64,000 bases of DNA from Gracilibacillus alcaliphilus (lineage in GTDB: Bacteria > Bacillota > Bacilli > Bacillales > Amphibacillaceae). Within the stretch, counting starts at the first letter, position 1, and each line of letters starts with the position of its first letter. The notes beneath the pieces are model-generated. The model was given only the letters and a program-made list of their open reading frames with translations, was not told where the DNA came from and made no database searches. Where the stretch lies: positions 26,162 through 90,161 of the forward strand of contig NZ_JAFBFA010000020.1 in the NCBI RefSeq assembly GCF_016909015.1, given 5' to 3'. A program made the position numbers and the translations under genes. Shown piece after piece: positions 9,696-18,224 of the stretch.

Positions 9696-9701
9696 AAAAA
9701 A

Positions 9702-9715
9702 TAACAACGTTGTTA
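9702..9715. promoter_or_regulatory. Perfect 14-base palindrome, candidate operator
   Basis: TAACAACGTTGTTA is its own reverse complement and overlaps the predicted transcription start of the dctPQM operon. Its CG-centred form suits a LacI- or GntR-family repressor, none of which is encoded nearby. Confidence 0.55.
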
Positions 9716-9722
9716 ATATGCG

Positions 9723-9738
9723 TTGGAAACGTTTAATC
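9723..9738 (+). promoter_or_regulatory. cre-like site (CcpA) in the TRAP leader
   Basis: TTGGAAACGTTTAATC matches the first 13 positions of the consensus WTGNAARCGNWWWCAW but none of the last three. It lies about 20 bases after the predicted start, a position used for repression. Confidence 0.35.
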
Positions 9739-9928
9739 GCTGTCTTCATAGTCTATCCAAAATAAATAAGAGATAAAAAAATAGATGAAGCAGTGATCTA
9801 TGTTGAAAGCCTTATTATACTTATCAAATAGGGAAGAATACATGATTATATCTAGAGTCTCAGTAAGGAATAACATCCTACTGGCGCAAGTTTCGCTTAT
9901 AAGTAAGCGTTTTAGGAGGAGGATTATC

Positions 9929-10921
9929 ATGAAAAAGAGAGCGTTATCATTATGGGGATTGATGTTTATTGCAATGATCATGCTAGCCGGGTGTAGTGAG
10001 TATGCCGTTGGTTCAGATGGCAAAACTACACTGATTTTAGCAGAAAATCAGCCATCTGATTACCCGACTACCATCGGAGCAAGGGAGTTTGCAAGACTGG
10101 TAGAGGAAAAGACCGATGGCAGATATGAAATAAAGGTATATCACGGCGGCCAATTAGGTGATGAGAAAAGTGTCGTGGAACTGATGCAGCTTGGGGCAAT
10201 CGATGTTGCCAGGGTAAATACGACACCATTGACTGAATTTAACGATGAAATCGGTGTACTTGCGATGCCGTTTCTATTTGAGGATGAAGAGACAAAATGG
10301 GAGAAGCTGACTGGAGAAGAAGGCGATGATCTGCTTGATACATTTGCAGGCAGCAGATTAGTAGGATTAGCTTTTTATGATTCAGGTGAAAGAAGTTTCT
10401 ATAATACGATTCGCCCGATTGAAACCCCGGAAGATATGCGAGGTTTAAAGATTCGTGTGCAGTCCTCTGAATTAGCTATTGATATAGTAGAATCACTGGG
10501 GGCGTCTGCTACACCAATGGATTATGGCGAAGTATATTCTTCTCTGCAAAATGGCGTAATTGATGGTGCAGAGAATAATTTTCCGAGCTATTACACTTCC
10601 AGCCACTATAATGTAGCATCGTATTTTACAGTTAATGGATTCCAAGGGGCACCAGAAGTATTATTAGCGTCAGAAAATCTCTGGGAGGCATTAAGTGAGG
10701 AAGATCGAATAGCCTTTAAAGAAGCTGCAATGGAATCAATTGAGGTTCAGCGCGAAGCATGGGACGAGTTAACCGAACTATCAAGAGAAACAGTGGTAGA
10801 AGCGGGAAGTGAGCTTGTAGAGATTGAAGACATAGAGGAATGGAGAGAAGCTGTCCAGCCTGTTTATGATAAATATGGTGATGAGTTCAGTGAATGGATT
10901 GAGAAATTTTCAGGAGATTAA
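9929..10921 (+). CDS. dctP: TRAP transporter solute-binding subunit DctP
   Basis: A 330-residue lipoprotein (signal MKKRALSLWGLMFIAMIMLAGC) of the DctP/SiaP family. ATG at 9929 follows TTTAGGAGGAGG. The conserved carboxylate-clamp region RGLKIRVQSSELAIDIVESL and the motif GVIDGAENNFPSYYTS are present, so the ligand is probably an organic or sugar acid. It is the first gene of a three-gene Na+-coupled TRAP transporter. No catabolic gene is in the operon, so the substrate is undetermined. Confidence 0.92.
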   Translation: MKKRALSLWGLMFIAMIMLAGCSEYAVGSDGKTTLILAENQPSDYPTTIGAREFARLVEEKTDGRYEIKVYHGGQLGDEKSVVELMQLGAIDVARVNTTPLTEFNDEIGVLAMPFLFEDEETKWEKLTGEEGDDLLDTFAGSRLVGLAFYDSGERSFYNTIRPIETPEDMRGLKIRVQSSELAIDIVESLGASATPMDYGEVYSSLQNGVIDGAENNFPSYYTSSHYNVASYFTVNGFQGAPEVLLASENLWEALSEEDRIAFKEAAMESIEVQREAWDELTELSRETVVEAGSELVEIEDIEEWREAVQPVYDKYGDEFSEWIEKFSGD

Positions 10922-10954
10922 TCAGATAAGTGAATCATGATGAGGAGGGATAGA

Positions 10955-11452
10955 ATGGAAGCGTTAAAAAGGGCAAAACACCTGTTAGACAAGTTGTTGT
11001 TAGTTTTATCTTTAACATTACTTGTCTTTATGGTTTTAGTTATACTGTATCAGATATTCACACGTACATTTTTTAGTTATTCACCGGCATGGACAGAAGA
11101 GTTAGCACGTCTGTTATTTGTATGGGTAAGTTTTCTGGGGATAGCTTATGGATTTAAAGAGAAGCTTCATATTGCTGTAGGACTGATTGTAAATAAATTT
11201 AGCGAAAAGGCCCAGACATTGGTTGATTATATAGCCAAAGTACTAATTATTGTCTTTGGAGCTATTTTAATTTACTTCGGTACAGAGTTTATGATTTTAA
11301 TGAGTTATTCAACAATGGCCGGCTTAGGTATCTCTTCCAGCTTTTTATATGCTGCGATACCTGTGGCTGGAATCTTTATTACAATCAATGGGATTGAATT
11401 GTTATTTGTAAAAGGTCTGCATCAAGATTATGACGATGCAAGTGAGGGGTGA
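10955..11452 (+). CDS. dctQ: TRAP transporter small permease DctQ
   Basis: A 165-residue protein with four predicted membrane segments and the family motif FTRTFFSYSPAWTEELARLL followed by FVWVSFLGIAYGFKEKLHI. ATG at 10955 is chosen over one 18 bases earlier because AGGAGGGA sits at the right distance. It lies between dctP and dctM in the usual order. Confidence 0.9.
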   Translation: MEALKRAKHLLDKLLLVLSLTLLVFMVLVILYQIFTRTFFSYSPAWTEELARLLFVWVSFLGIAYGFKEKLHIAVGLIVNKFSEKAQTLVDYIAKVLIIVFGAILIYFGTEFMILMSYSTMAGLGISSSFLYAAIPVAGIFITINGIELLFVKGLHQDYDDASEG

Positions 11453-11456
11453 GATT

Positions 11457-12737
11457 GTGGAAATATTACTTTTAATGGGCGGTTTTTTATTACTATTGTT
11501 ATTCAGGGTTCCAATAGCGCTCTCGCTTGCTGTTGTTTCAATTGGGACAGGATTGTATATGGGAATTAGCCCAGCGGCGATTATACAGAGAATGGCGTCT
11601 GGTTTAAATTCCTTTTCGCTACTTGCGATCCCATTCTTTATTCTTGCAGGTGAAATTATGAATGAGGGCGGTATTTCAAGAAGACTGATTGCGCTGGCAA
11701 ATGTGATTATTGGTAAAATCCGGGGCGGACTGGCTCTGGTAAACGTACTGGCAAGTACTTTCTTCGGCGGTATCTCTGGATCAGCACTGGCAGATACATC
11801 TTCACTTGGATCTGTATTAATACCAATGATGAAAAAACAGAAATATGATAAAGATTACTCCGTAGCAGTTACTATCTCTAGTTCTGTTCAAGGTGTGCTG
11901 ATTCCGCCTAGTCATAATATGATTATTTATTCCATGGCTGCGGGCGGTGTATCGATTGGCGGGCTGTTTATGGGTGGACTTATTCCAGGTTTATTGCTTG
12001 GACTGGTCATTATGATCCTAGCTTATGTGATTGCCGTGAAGAAGAATTATCCAAGAGGAGAAGTGATTAAAAAGGAAGAAATACCTAAAATTGTTCGAGA
12101 AGGACTTTTAGGTATGTTTACCGTAGTAATTATTATCGGCGGTATTCTAACTGGTATATTTACAGCGACGGAATCAGCAGCAATTGCTGCACTGTATGCG
12201 TTTATTATCACCTTCTTTGTCTATCGAGATATAAAAATATCACGTATGGGTGTCATTTTACAAAGAACGTTTAAAACATTAGCGATGGTGCTGTTTTTAA
12301 TTGGCGCTTCTTCAGGATTTGGCTGGTTATTAGCATTGTTAGAAGTACCTTCTATGGTATCGAATGGATTGATTAACTTTTCACCAAGTCCGGCCATTAC
12401 CTTGTTGATGATTCTTATTATCTTGTTGTTATTAGGGATGATTATGGACATGGCACCACTTATTCTAATTGTAACGCCAATTCTGTTGCCTGTGGCAATA
12501 GACATAGGTATGGATCCTGTTCACTTTGGAATCGTCTTAATGTTGGCATTAGGAATTGGGTTAGTGACACCGCCTGTTGGTTCGATCTTATTTGTCGGTT
12601 CCGCCATTGGGAAGATATCAATAGAAAAAGCGACCAAGGGAATGATACCATTCTACACAGTGATGATCATCGCCTTGTTAATGATTGCTTATATTCCAAG
12701 CCTTACTCTGTTTTTACCGCAGTTACTGGGGCAGTAG
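11457..12737 (+). CDS. dctM: TRAP transporter large permease DctM
   Basis: A 426-residue membrane protein with about twelve hydrophobic segments. It carries DctM hallmarks such as GEIMNEGGISRRLIALA, STFFGGISGSALADTSSLGS and IPPSHNMIIYS. GTG at 11457, five bases after the dctQ stop and behind GAGGGGTGA, is the likely start. It forms the ion-coupled translocation channel with DctQ. Confidence 0.93.
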   Translation: MEILLLMGGFLLLLLFRVPIALSLAVVSIGTGLYMGISPAAIIQRMASGLNSFSLLAIPFFILAGEIMNEGGISRRLIALANVIIGKIRGGLALVNVLASTFFGGISGSALADTSSLGSVLIPMMKKQKYDKDYSVAVTISSSVQGVLIPPSHNMIIYSMAAGGVSIGGLFMGGLIPGLLLGLVIMILAYVIAVKKNYPRGEVIKKEEIPKIVREGLLGMFTVVIIIGGILTGIFTATESAAIAALYAFIITFFVYRDIKISRMGVILQRTFKTLAMVLFLIGASSGFGWLLALLEVPSMVSNGLINFSPSPAITLLMILIILLLLGMIMDMAPLILIVTPILLPVAIDIGMDPVHFGIVLMLALGIGLVTPPVGSILFVGSAIGKISIEKATKGMIPFYTVMIIALLMIAYIPSLTLFLPQLLGQ

Positions 12738-13054
12738 CCTACTATTATTTGCACTCATGGATGTTCCATTCATGGGTGCTTGTTTGTGTAGATGGTTAAT
12801 ACCGAGGAAAATGCGAAGATTATATTTTTGTAATGATATTTGTTAAAATAAAATGGAACTGGGGTATCCGTCAATTCCTACTTAATCTTCTTGAAAACCT
12901 CAACATCTTCAAGTCAAGTCATTACCCAGATCAGAAGTTTCATATGTAACAGCAGGAGAACGGTTTATTTATCGAAAACAAACGGTGTTAGAAGAAGATA
13001 AAATATGACGGGATACACTAAGATAGAGTTAGTCTCGGGCGAAGGGAGTCGAGT
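12738..13054. other. Intergenic region after the TRAP operon
   Basis: 317 bases. A hairpin at 12751-12779 (GCACTCATG against CATGGGTGC) followed by TTGTTTGTG is a weak terminator for dctPQM. The rest shows nothing recognisable until the ribosome binding site (GGGCGAAGGGAG) of the gene at 13055. Confidence 0.45.
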
Positions 13055-14074
13055 ATGAATAAAAAAAGAGTAATCCTGCTGGTAAGCGGCAGTCTCATTT
13101 TGATTGGAATCATTAGCGTATTTTTCATAACAGATAATGAGCAAGTAGAGCAGCAAGACCAGCCCTTAGCAAGCTTAGAGGAAGTATATGAAGCCATTTA
13201 TCAAGAACAGCACGATCAGGGAGGCTATATTCCGCCAGCAGAGCACTATGATTTTGTTGAAGAAACGTTTGGAAGAGTCAACGCACTTGCTTATCAGGGA
13301 GGATATATCTATTCTGAGGAAGATGATGATTTCCTGAAAGGGCAGGCCATGCTCCAGTATAAGAACGAGGAATACAATACAGAATATGCCCCAATCCTTC
13401 CGATTATAAGGATAGACAGATGGTATCGTAATGATAATTCTTCTCCTACGAAAGTTTTAGACGCATATGCGAACGATTGGCGGAAATTTTATTTAGATAC
13501 TGAGGGATTTGAACAAGTAGGGGATTATTTAATCGGTTATCCTATTGTAACTGCTTACTCGGATCATAATCAGTATTATGAGAGACAATTAAATTTTCCT
13601 TCTATGACAGATCAGGAGCAAAGTGTGAAGTTAGCGGAGGATGAGAGATTTCTGCTGACAGGTACCATTACATTTCACATCTTATTAGACGAAGATAAAG
13701 AAGTAGAAGAGGCCATCGAAGAATTCTCTCATCTAAATGTTCAAATCGATGGTGTAAAGGCAGATTATTTCGGTAAAATTCTAGAGGAGCATTATCCCAA
13801 TCTAGATAGAGCTGATTTAAAGGCCTTAATTGATGTAGATATCCTAGAGGAAGCAGTATATCTGCCAAAAGACGGAGTAGTAACAGTGAAATATGAGTTT
13901 TTAGGTGGTCTGCCTCTTTTACCTGATGGTGAGAAAGCAAAGGCGCAAACAGAAGAAGAGAGGGAAGCGTTATATACAAATCCGGATTATTACCCAACGT
14001 TAATGATTGAAGGCACAGAATTTCCTTTGCTGAATGCAGTGGATATGGAAGGAGAAATTGCGTTTCAGCGATAG
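13055..14074 (+). CDS. Membrane-anchored extracytoplasmic protein of unknown function
   Basis: 339 residues. An N-terminal hydrophobic segment (VILLVSGSLILIGIISVFFI, residues 6-25) acts as an uncleaved anchor or signal, leaving a large acidic outer domain with many Asp, Glu and Tyr. I do not recognise the family. A conserved-looking stretch is EEAVYLPKDGVVTVKYEFLG. The acidity fits an extracellular protein of a salt-tolerant organism. It appears monocistronic. Confidence 0.75.
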   Translation: MNKKRVILLVSGSLILIGIISVFFITDNEQVEQQDQPLASLEEVYEAIYQEQHDQGGYIPPAEHYDFVEETFGRVNALAYQGGYIYSEEDDDFLKGQAMLQYKNEEYNTEYAPILPIIRIDRWYRNDNSSPTKVLDAYANDWRKFYLDTEGFEQVGDYLIGYPIVTAYSDHNQYYERQLNFPSMTDQEQSVKLAEDERFLLTGTITFHILLDEDKEVEEAIEEFSHLNVQIDGVKADYFGKILEEHYPNLDRADLKALIDVDILEEAVYLPKDGVVTVKYEFLGGLPLLPDGEKAKAQTEEEREALYTNPDYYPTLMIEGTEFPLLNAVDMEGEIAFQR

Positions 14075-14145
14075 CGATTATTCAGTTTCCGGATAGGTTG
14101 TTCTGGATAGAGGGTCGATAAGTTCAAAAAAAGGTGGTTAGCGGT

Positions 14146-14895
14146 GTGAAAGAAACGGATTATGAAAGCTTTTATAATAAGATGGGAGAAATAAACGGCT
14201 GGGATTTTTCTAACCTATCTGCTATTTCAGAAGGTGTTAGCTGGAATTTTTATGATGAAGTCAGGAAACGAGCGAAAGTGAATGATATCCTTTTAGATAT
14301 TGGTACTGGCGGAGGAGAGCGGTTAATCGAGTGTTCCTCCTCTTTTCTTCTGTTAATTGGGATTGATTTATCCAAGGAGATGATCAAGCGAGCTAATCTG
14401 AATTTGAGCAATGCAGCTGCTGCAAATTTAAGATTTTTGCAAATGTCTTCTGATCAATTACAATTTCCTGACAGCTTTTTTAATATTATTTCTTCCAGAC
14501 ATGCACCTTTCTCAGCCAAAGAAGTATTTAGGGTGCTGGCTCATGGCGGTTATTTTCTGACTCAGCAAGTCAGTGAAGCGGATAAGTTAAATATCAAAGA
14601 GGCTTTTGGCCGGGGGCAAGCTTTTGATCAACCGGATGGAACAGCAAAAGAGAAGTTTAAGAAGGAGCTGGAAAGCGCAGGGTTTTCTGAGGTTATTTCT
14701 TATGAGTATGATGCAATAGAGTATTATCAGAGATTAGAAGATTTGCTGTTTTTGCTAACTCATACACCGATAATTCCTGATTTTGGTCAAACGAAGCAAG
14801 ATGTGGAGACACTGCAATCCTTTGTCGAAAAAAACATTACAAACAAGGGGATTATGACAAACTCGAAAAGGTCGCTTATTATTGCCAAAAAGTGA
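14146..14895 (+). CDS. Class I SAM-dependent methyltransferase
   Basis: 249 residues from GTG at 14146, placed by AAAAAAAGGTGG; a GTG four codons earlier overlaps that ribosome binding site. Motif I is LLDIGTGGGERLIE (about residues 49-62), followed by LIGIDLSKEMIKRA and a motif with FPDSFFNIISSRHAPFSAKE. It resembles the UbiE/Methyltransf_11 group. It converges on the DinB-like gene, with a shared hairpin between them. Confidence 0.86.
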   Translation: MKETDYESFYNKMGEINGWDFSNLSAISEGVSWNFYDEVRKRAKVNDILLDIGTGGGERLIECSSSFLLLIGIDLSKEMIKRANLNLSNAAAANLRFLQMSSDQLQFPDSFFNIISSRHAPFSAKEVFRVLAHGGYFLTQQVSEADKLNIKEAFGRGQAFDQPDGTAKEKFKKELESAGFSEVISYEYDAIEYYQRLEDLLFLLTHTPIIPDFGQTKQDVETLQSFVEKNITNKGIMTNSKRSLIIAKK

Positions 14896-14898
14896 AAT

Positions 14899-14938
14899 AG
14901 CAGCCTCCAGATCAGATTTTTCTGGTATGGAGGCTGCT
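14899..14938. terminator. Bidirectional terminator between convergent genes
   Basis: A perfect 11-base-pair stem (AGCAGCCTCCA at 14899-14909 with TGGAGGCTGCT at 14928-14938) lies in the 49-base gap between two convergent genes, with T-rich sequence on the plus side and A/T-rich on the other. Confidence 0.75.
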
Positions 14939-14944
14939 TCTTTA

Positions 14945-15397
14945 TTAACCCAACTTTTTCTGGATCTGTTCCAAATGGTGTTTATCATGTTTTTGAAAGA
15001 TACGGATAAAGCTGTCTGCCCCAAATTTTCGTTTGCCAGAGCCGATAGTGAAGCGATTTTTACTATCTACTTCTTCAAGGGCAGTGCATAATTGCAGCCT
15101 GGTAACCAAAAACTGGTCAATGATTTCATAAACCGATACATCCTTTACCTTCTCTAAGCCTTCCCTGTTATGTGTATCATGGTCAGGGAACGCTTGCAAC
15201 TTAGCCTCGTCTTGCATAAATGGCACCATATTTTCTAGATTAAACTTGTCCCAATAATAAAGATGTGCAACAATCTCCCGAATAGACCACTTATCGGCTT
15301 GAATTGGTTCGCATAATTGCTCTTCCTCTACTTGCTTCAAAGCCTCCACTTCATCTGCCATTGTTTTAAGGATACGGATTTCTTTTTTGGCTGCCAT
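14945..15397 (-). CDS. DinB-superfamily protein (DinB_2-like)
   Basis: 150 residues from ATG at 15397; a GGAGG site lies inside an upstream in-frame ATG, so the downstream ATG is the likely start. The metal-binding His pattern of the four-helix DinB/YfiT fold is visible: WSIREIVAHLYYWDKF, then DHDTH, then KHDKHHLEQI near the C-terminus. Members often act as thiol-dependent (bacillithiol) S-transferases or metal-binding hydrolases; the exact role is unknown. Confidence 0.83.
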   Translation of the reverse strand: MAAKKEIRILKTMADEVEALKQVEEEQLCEPIQADKWSIREIVAHLYYWDKFNLENMVPFMQDEAKLQAFPDHDTHNREGLEKVKDVSVYEIIDQFLVTRLQLCTALEEVDSKNRFTIGSGKRKFGADSFIRIFQKHDKHHLEQIQKKLG

Positions 15398-15516
15398 AAA
15401 TTCCTCCATTAATTAAGTTTATACTCCCTATTCTATCACAAAAAAGGAAGAAAGCACCCATTAAACTCGGAATTATATGGTAAAATAAATATAATTCTAG
15501 TATCAGGGAGGAACAG

Positions 15517-15993
15517 ATGGCTATTTCTAATTATTATAAAAATATTCGCAACAAACTCGGCTCCGATTTAATACTTATGCCTAGTGTCGCTGCTATTATC
15601 AGAAATCAAGACGATCACATCCTGTTTCAGTATCCTAAAGGCTCCGATTTTTGGAGTTTACCTGCAGGTGCTATTGAACCTGGAGAAACGCCTGCGCAAG
15701 CCGTTATCCGTGAAGTTTACGAAGAAACCGCTTTAACGATTAGGCCAGATCATTTGCTAGGGGTATTTGGCGGGGAGGATTTTCGCTTTACCTATCCTAA
15801 TGGTGATCAAGTAGAATATAATATATTTGTTTTTGCCTGCACTATTATTAGTGGAGAGTTGTCCCTAAACGATGATGAATCAGTCCAATTACGTTTTTAT
15901 CCAGAAGAAAGCAAACCAGCACTTGCTTTGCCATATCCGGATTTTATTTTTACAAAACAAGCTGCTAGTGAAGTATTCTTCCAACAACCTTAA
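15517..15993 (+). CDS. Nudix hydrolase
   Basis: 158 residues. The Nudix box GAIEPGETPAQAVIREVYEE, continuing TAL, matches GX5EX7REUXEEXGU apart from the final Gly-U pair. The preceding LPAG context is also typical. It probably hydrolyses a nucleoside diphosphate derivative; the substrate is unknown. Start set by CAGGGAGGAACAG. It begins a short run with the GNAT and HAD genes (gaps of 18 and 12 bases), so these three are likely one operon. Confidence 0.92.
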   Translation: MAISNYYKNIRNKLGSDLILMPSVAAIIRNQDDHILFQYPKGSDFWSLPAGAIEPGETPAQAVIREVYEETALTIRPDHLLGVFGGEDFRFTYPNGDQVEYNIFVFACTIISGELSLNDDESVQLRFYPEESKPALALPYPDFIFTKQAASEVFFQQP

Positions 15994-16011
15994 TGAAAAG
16001 AGGTGCGGTTT

Positions 16012-16839
16012 ATGATAATCGAACTGGAAAAAAGTGATTTTTATAAATGTACGGAGATGGTCGTGTCAGAGAGTCATCTCGAGGTACCTGCCGTTATTTA
16101 TGGGAATAATCCTGGCAGGATATTTGTCGATAACAAGCAATCTCCAAGGAGCGGGATGATTTGGTTAGGGAATATGGATGGATTTATCTTTATTGGAGAG
16201 GCAGATAATCTGCTCTTTAACCGAGAGATCAAGACCTATATGGATGAGGTCATCGCACCTGAGGCAATCAAGTTAGGCTTGGGGGATTTTGAAGGATCAG
16301 GCCATACACCAGAATGGGATCAAACGATTACCGAAATCTTTGAAAAGGAAACACTTATTTCTAGCGGTCAAAGGGTATATAAACTACCCGAGGAGAATTT
16401 CGACCAGCAGACAGTTCCTGAGATTAGCGAGGATTACTCGATTGTAAAAGTTACCTCAGATATAGATCAGTCCAATTTTAAAAATAAAGAGTTGCTTCTC
16501 CATCCCCTTCAGGAATTCTGGGAGAGCCCAGCTGATTGTTTTGCCAAGGGAGGGATTGTCTATATGGCGATGAAAGAAGCGGAAATTGCTGCGGTTATTT
16601 ACACAGGATTTAGTTATCAGAACAAACATTTAATCGGTATTGAAACAGACGAGCAGCACCAAGGGAGAAAACTGGCCCAAAGACTGACATACAGCTATGT
16701 GCAGGAGGCACTAGCAAAAGGAATTATTATGTATTGGGATGTAATGGAAGTCAATAGCCCGTCAATCGCTGTTGCGGAAAAAAGCGGTTTTCAACGTCTT
16801 TTTAACTACAAAGTATACGAATATTCATTTGTAAAATGA
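16012..16839 (+). CDS. GNAT-fold acetyltransferase (ZmaR-like two-domain type)
   Basis: 275 residues, ATG at 16012 behind AGAGGTG. The C-terminal GNAT core includes GIETDEQHQGRKLAQRLTYS (the acetyl-CoA-binding QGRKLA loop, about residues 219-226) and MYWDVMEVNSPSIAVAEKSGF. The long N-terminal part fits the GNAT group of PF12746 that includes zwittermicin resistance proteins. Substrate unknown. Confidence 0.82.
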   Translation: MIIELEKSDFYKCTEMVVSESHLEVPAVIYGNNPGRIFVDNKQSPRSGMIWLGNMDGFIFIGEADNLLFNREIKTYMDEVIAPEAIKLGLGDFEGSGHTPEWDQTITEIFEKETLISSGQRVYKLPEENFDQQTVPEISEDYSIVKVTSDIDQSNFKNKELLLHPLQEFWESPADCFAKGGIVYMAMKEAEIAAVIYTGFSYQNKHLIGIETDEQHQGRKLAQRLTYSYVQEALAKGIIMYWDVMEVNSPSIAVAEKSGFQRLFNYKVYEYSFVK

Positions 16840-16851
16840 GGTGGTCATGAG

Positions 16852-17619
16852 ATGTTTAAGGCACTTTTAATCGATTTAGAGGGCACATTGTATGTGAAGA
16901 ACAAGCCGATAGACGGAGCGATAGAGGCAATAGCTGATTTGAAAAGGTTGGGTATACCCATCAGATTTCTGACAAATACAGACTCAAAAACGCCAAAAGG
17001 TATGAAAGTAAAGCTAGATCAGATGGGCTTTGATATCGCAGAAACAGAGATCTTTACGCCAGTGACTGCTGCTATGAAGTTTCTAGAACAACAAAAAAGA
17101 AAAAGTGGTTATTTTCTGGTGACAGCTGAATTGCAAACCTTGTTTGCGCCGTATACGGTGAAAGATCAGGCAGCAGACTATGTAGTGGTAGGCGATTTTC
17201 GCGATCATGTGGATTATGAGTGTTTGAACAAGGCATTCCAACATATTATGTCTGGTGCAGAGATTATTGCTCTGCAAAAAGGGAAATATTTCATTAGGGA
17301 GAATGGCTATAATTTGGATACTGGTGCGTTTGTGCAATTGTTAGAATATGCTTCCAATAAAACAGCCTATGTATTAGGCAAACCTAGCAAAGACTACTTT
17401 GCTTTAGCATTCGATGAATTAGCAGTGTCTGCTGAAGAAGCAGCAATAATAGGTGATGACCTTACGACTGATATCGTGGGAGCAGATACGATCGGAGCGG
17501 AAGGTATCCTTGTCAAAACAGGAAAATATACGACTGCTGCATTGACACAATCAGCGGTAAAACCAGATAAGATTATCGATTCCATTAGACAGCTGCCATC
17601 GCTTTTAAAAAATAGCTAA
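16852..17619 (+). CDS. HAD-superfamily phosphatase, subfamily IIA (NagD-like)
   Basis: 255 residues. Motif I reads DLEGTLY (Asp8, Glu10): the second Asp of the usual DxDGT is Glu. Motif II is LTNTD, motif III is the Lys in LGKPSKDYFALA, and motif IV is IGDDLTTDIVGA. A C2-type cap lies between motifs II and III. It is probably a small phosphate-ester hydrolase. The DxE form also occurs in some IIA proteins, so it need not be inactive. Start 12 bases after the GNAT gene behind GAGGTGG. Confidence 0.87.
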   Translation: MFKALLIDLEGTLYVKNKPIDGAIEAIADLKRLGIPIRFLTNTDSKTPKGMKVKLDQMGFDIAETEIFTPVTAAMKFLEQQKRKSGYFLVTAELQTLFAPYTVKDQAADYVVVGDFRDHVDYECLNKAFQHIMSGAEIIALQKGKYFIRENGYNLDTGAFVQLLEYASNKTAYVLGKPSKDYFALAFDELAVSAEEAAIIGDDLTTDIVGADTIGAEGILVKTGKYTTAALTQSAVKPDKIIDSIRQLPSLLKNS

Positions 17620-17700
17620 CCTGAGAATCTGTAAGAAGTGCTTTGCCTAGTAAAAGATGGTTACTCCGAATGAAAGATACCCTTTACACAAAGAGCTGAT

Positions 17701-18186
17701 TCAGCGGTTCAATTCCTCTGCTAATTTCTTAATAGCAGACCTGACTTCCTGCATATTGGCGTCATTGTTCAAATGATTTCGGGAGTAAAGAAGCACAGGT
17801 CTAAGCGATTCAACCGACCGCCCGAATTCGTACATCCATTCGTAACGGGGAACCATCCAAGTGTGGAAATGGTGTGTTGTATCTTCATTATAAAAATAAT
17901 AGACATATTCAATACCTAATATTTTTCGCTGTGCCTTTCTGATTTTGACTAAAAGAGTAATATAATCTGCTTGTTCTTCGTCCGTCAATTCATCAAAACA
18001 TTTGATATGCCGTTTGGAGGCTAAAATAATCAGTCCTTTTATTGGATAAGCTACATCCTGATGGGCATGAAAATAGTCTGTTTCGATTACTACGCCCCCA
18101 TCAGGAGTAATTAGTCCGCTTGTCAATGCACAGCTTAAGCACTCTACTTCGACTGTCTTTCCGTTAGCTAATGTCACCTTTGGCAT
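17701..18186 (-). CDS. HIT-family protein
   Basis: 161 residues. The histidine-triad region reads THHFHTWMVPR (about residues 106-116), where the third His of HxHxH is Trp, and an N-terminal CLSC pair could bind metal. HIT proteins act as nucleotide hydrolases or transferases. It lies 38 bases after the subtilase-like gene on the same strand, so they may be co-transcribed. Confidence 0.8.
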   Translation of the reverse strand: MPKVTLANGKTVEVECLSCALTSGLITPDGGVVIETDYFHAHQDVAYPIKGLIILASKRHIKCFDELTDEEQADYITLLVKIRKAQRKILGIEYVYYFYNEDTTHHFHTWMVPRYEWMYEFGRSVESLRPVLLYSRNHLNNDANMQEVRSAIKKLAEELNR

Positions 18187-18224
18187 AAATAGTCCCCCTT
18201 CGTATTCGTTATATTAAAGCCGCA

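Larger units (their letters stand above)
9402..9928. other. Long regulatory region upstream of the TRAP operon
   Basis: 527 bases without a convincing gene. An in-frame ATG at 9800 extends the next coding frame upstream but has no lipoprotein signal there. The region holds a promoter (9667-9695), a perfect palindrome (9702-9715) and a cre-like site (9723-9738). The leader from about 9702 to 9928 is therefore long and untranslated. Confidence 0.55.
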
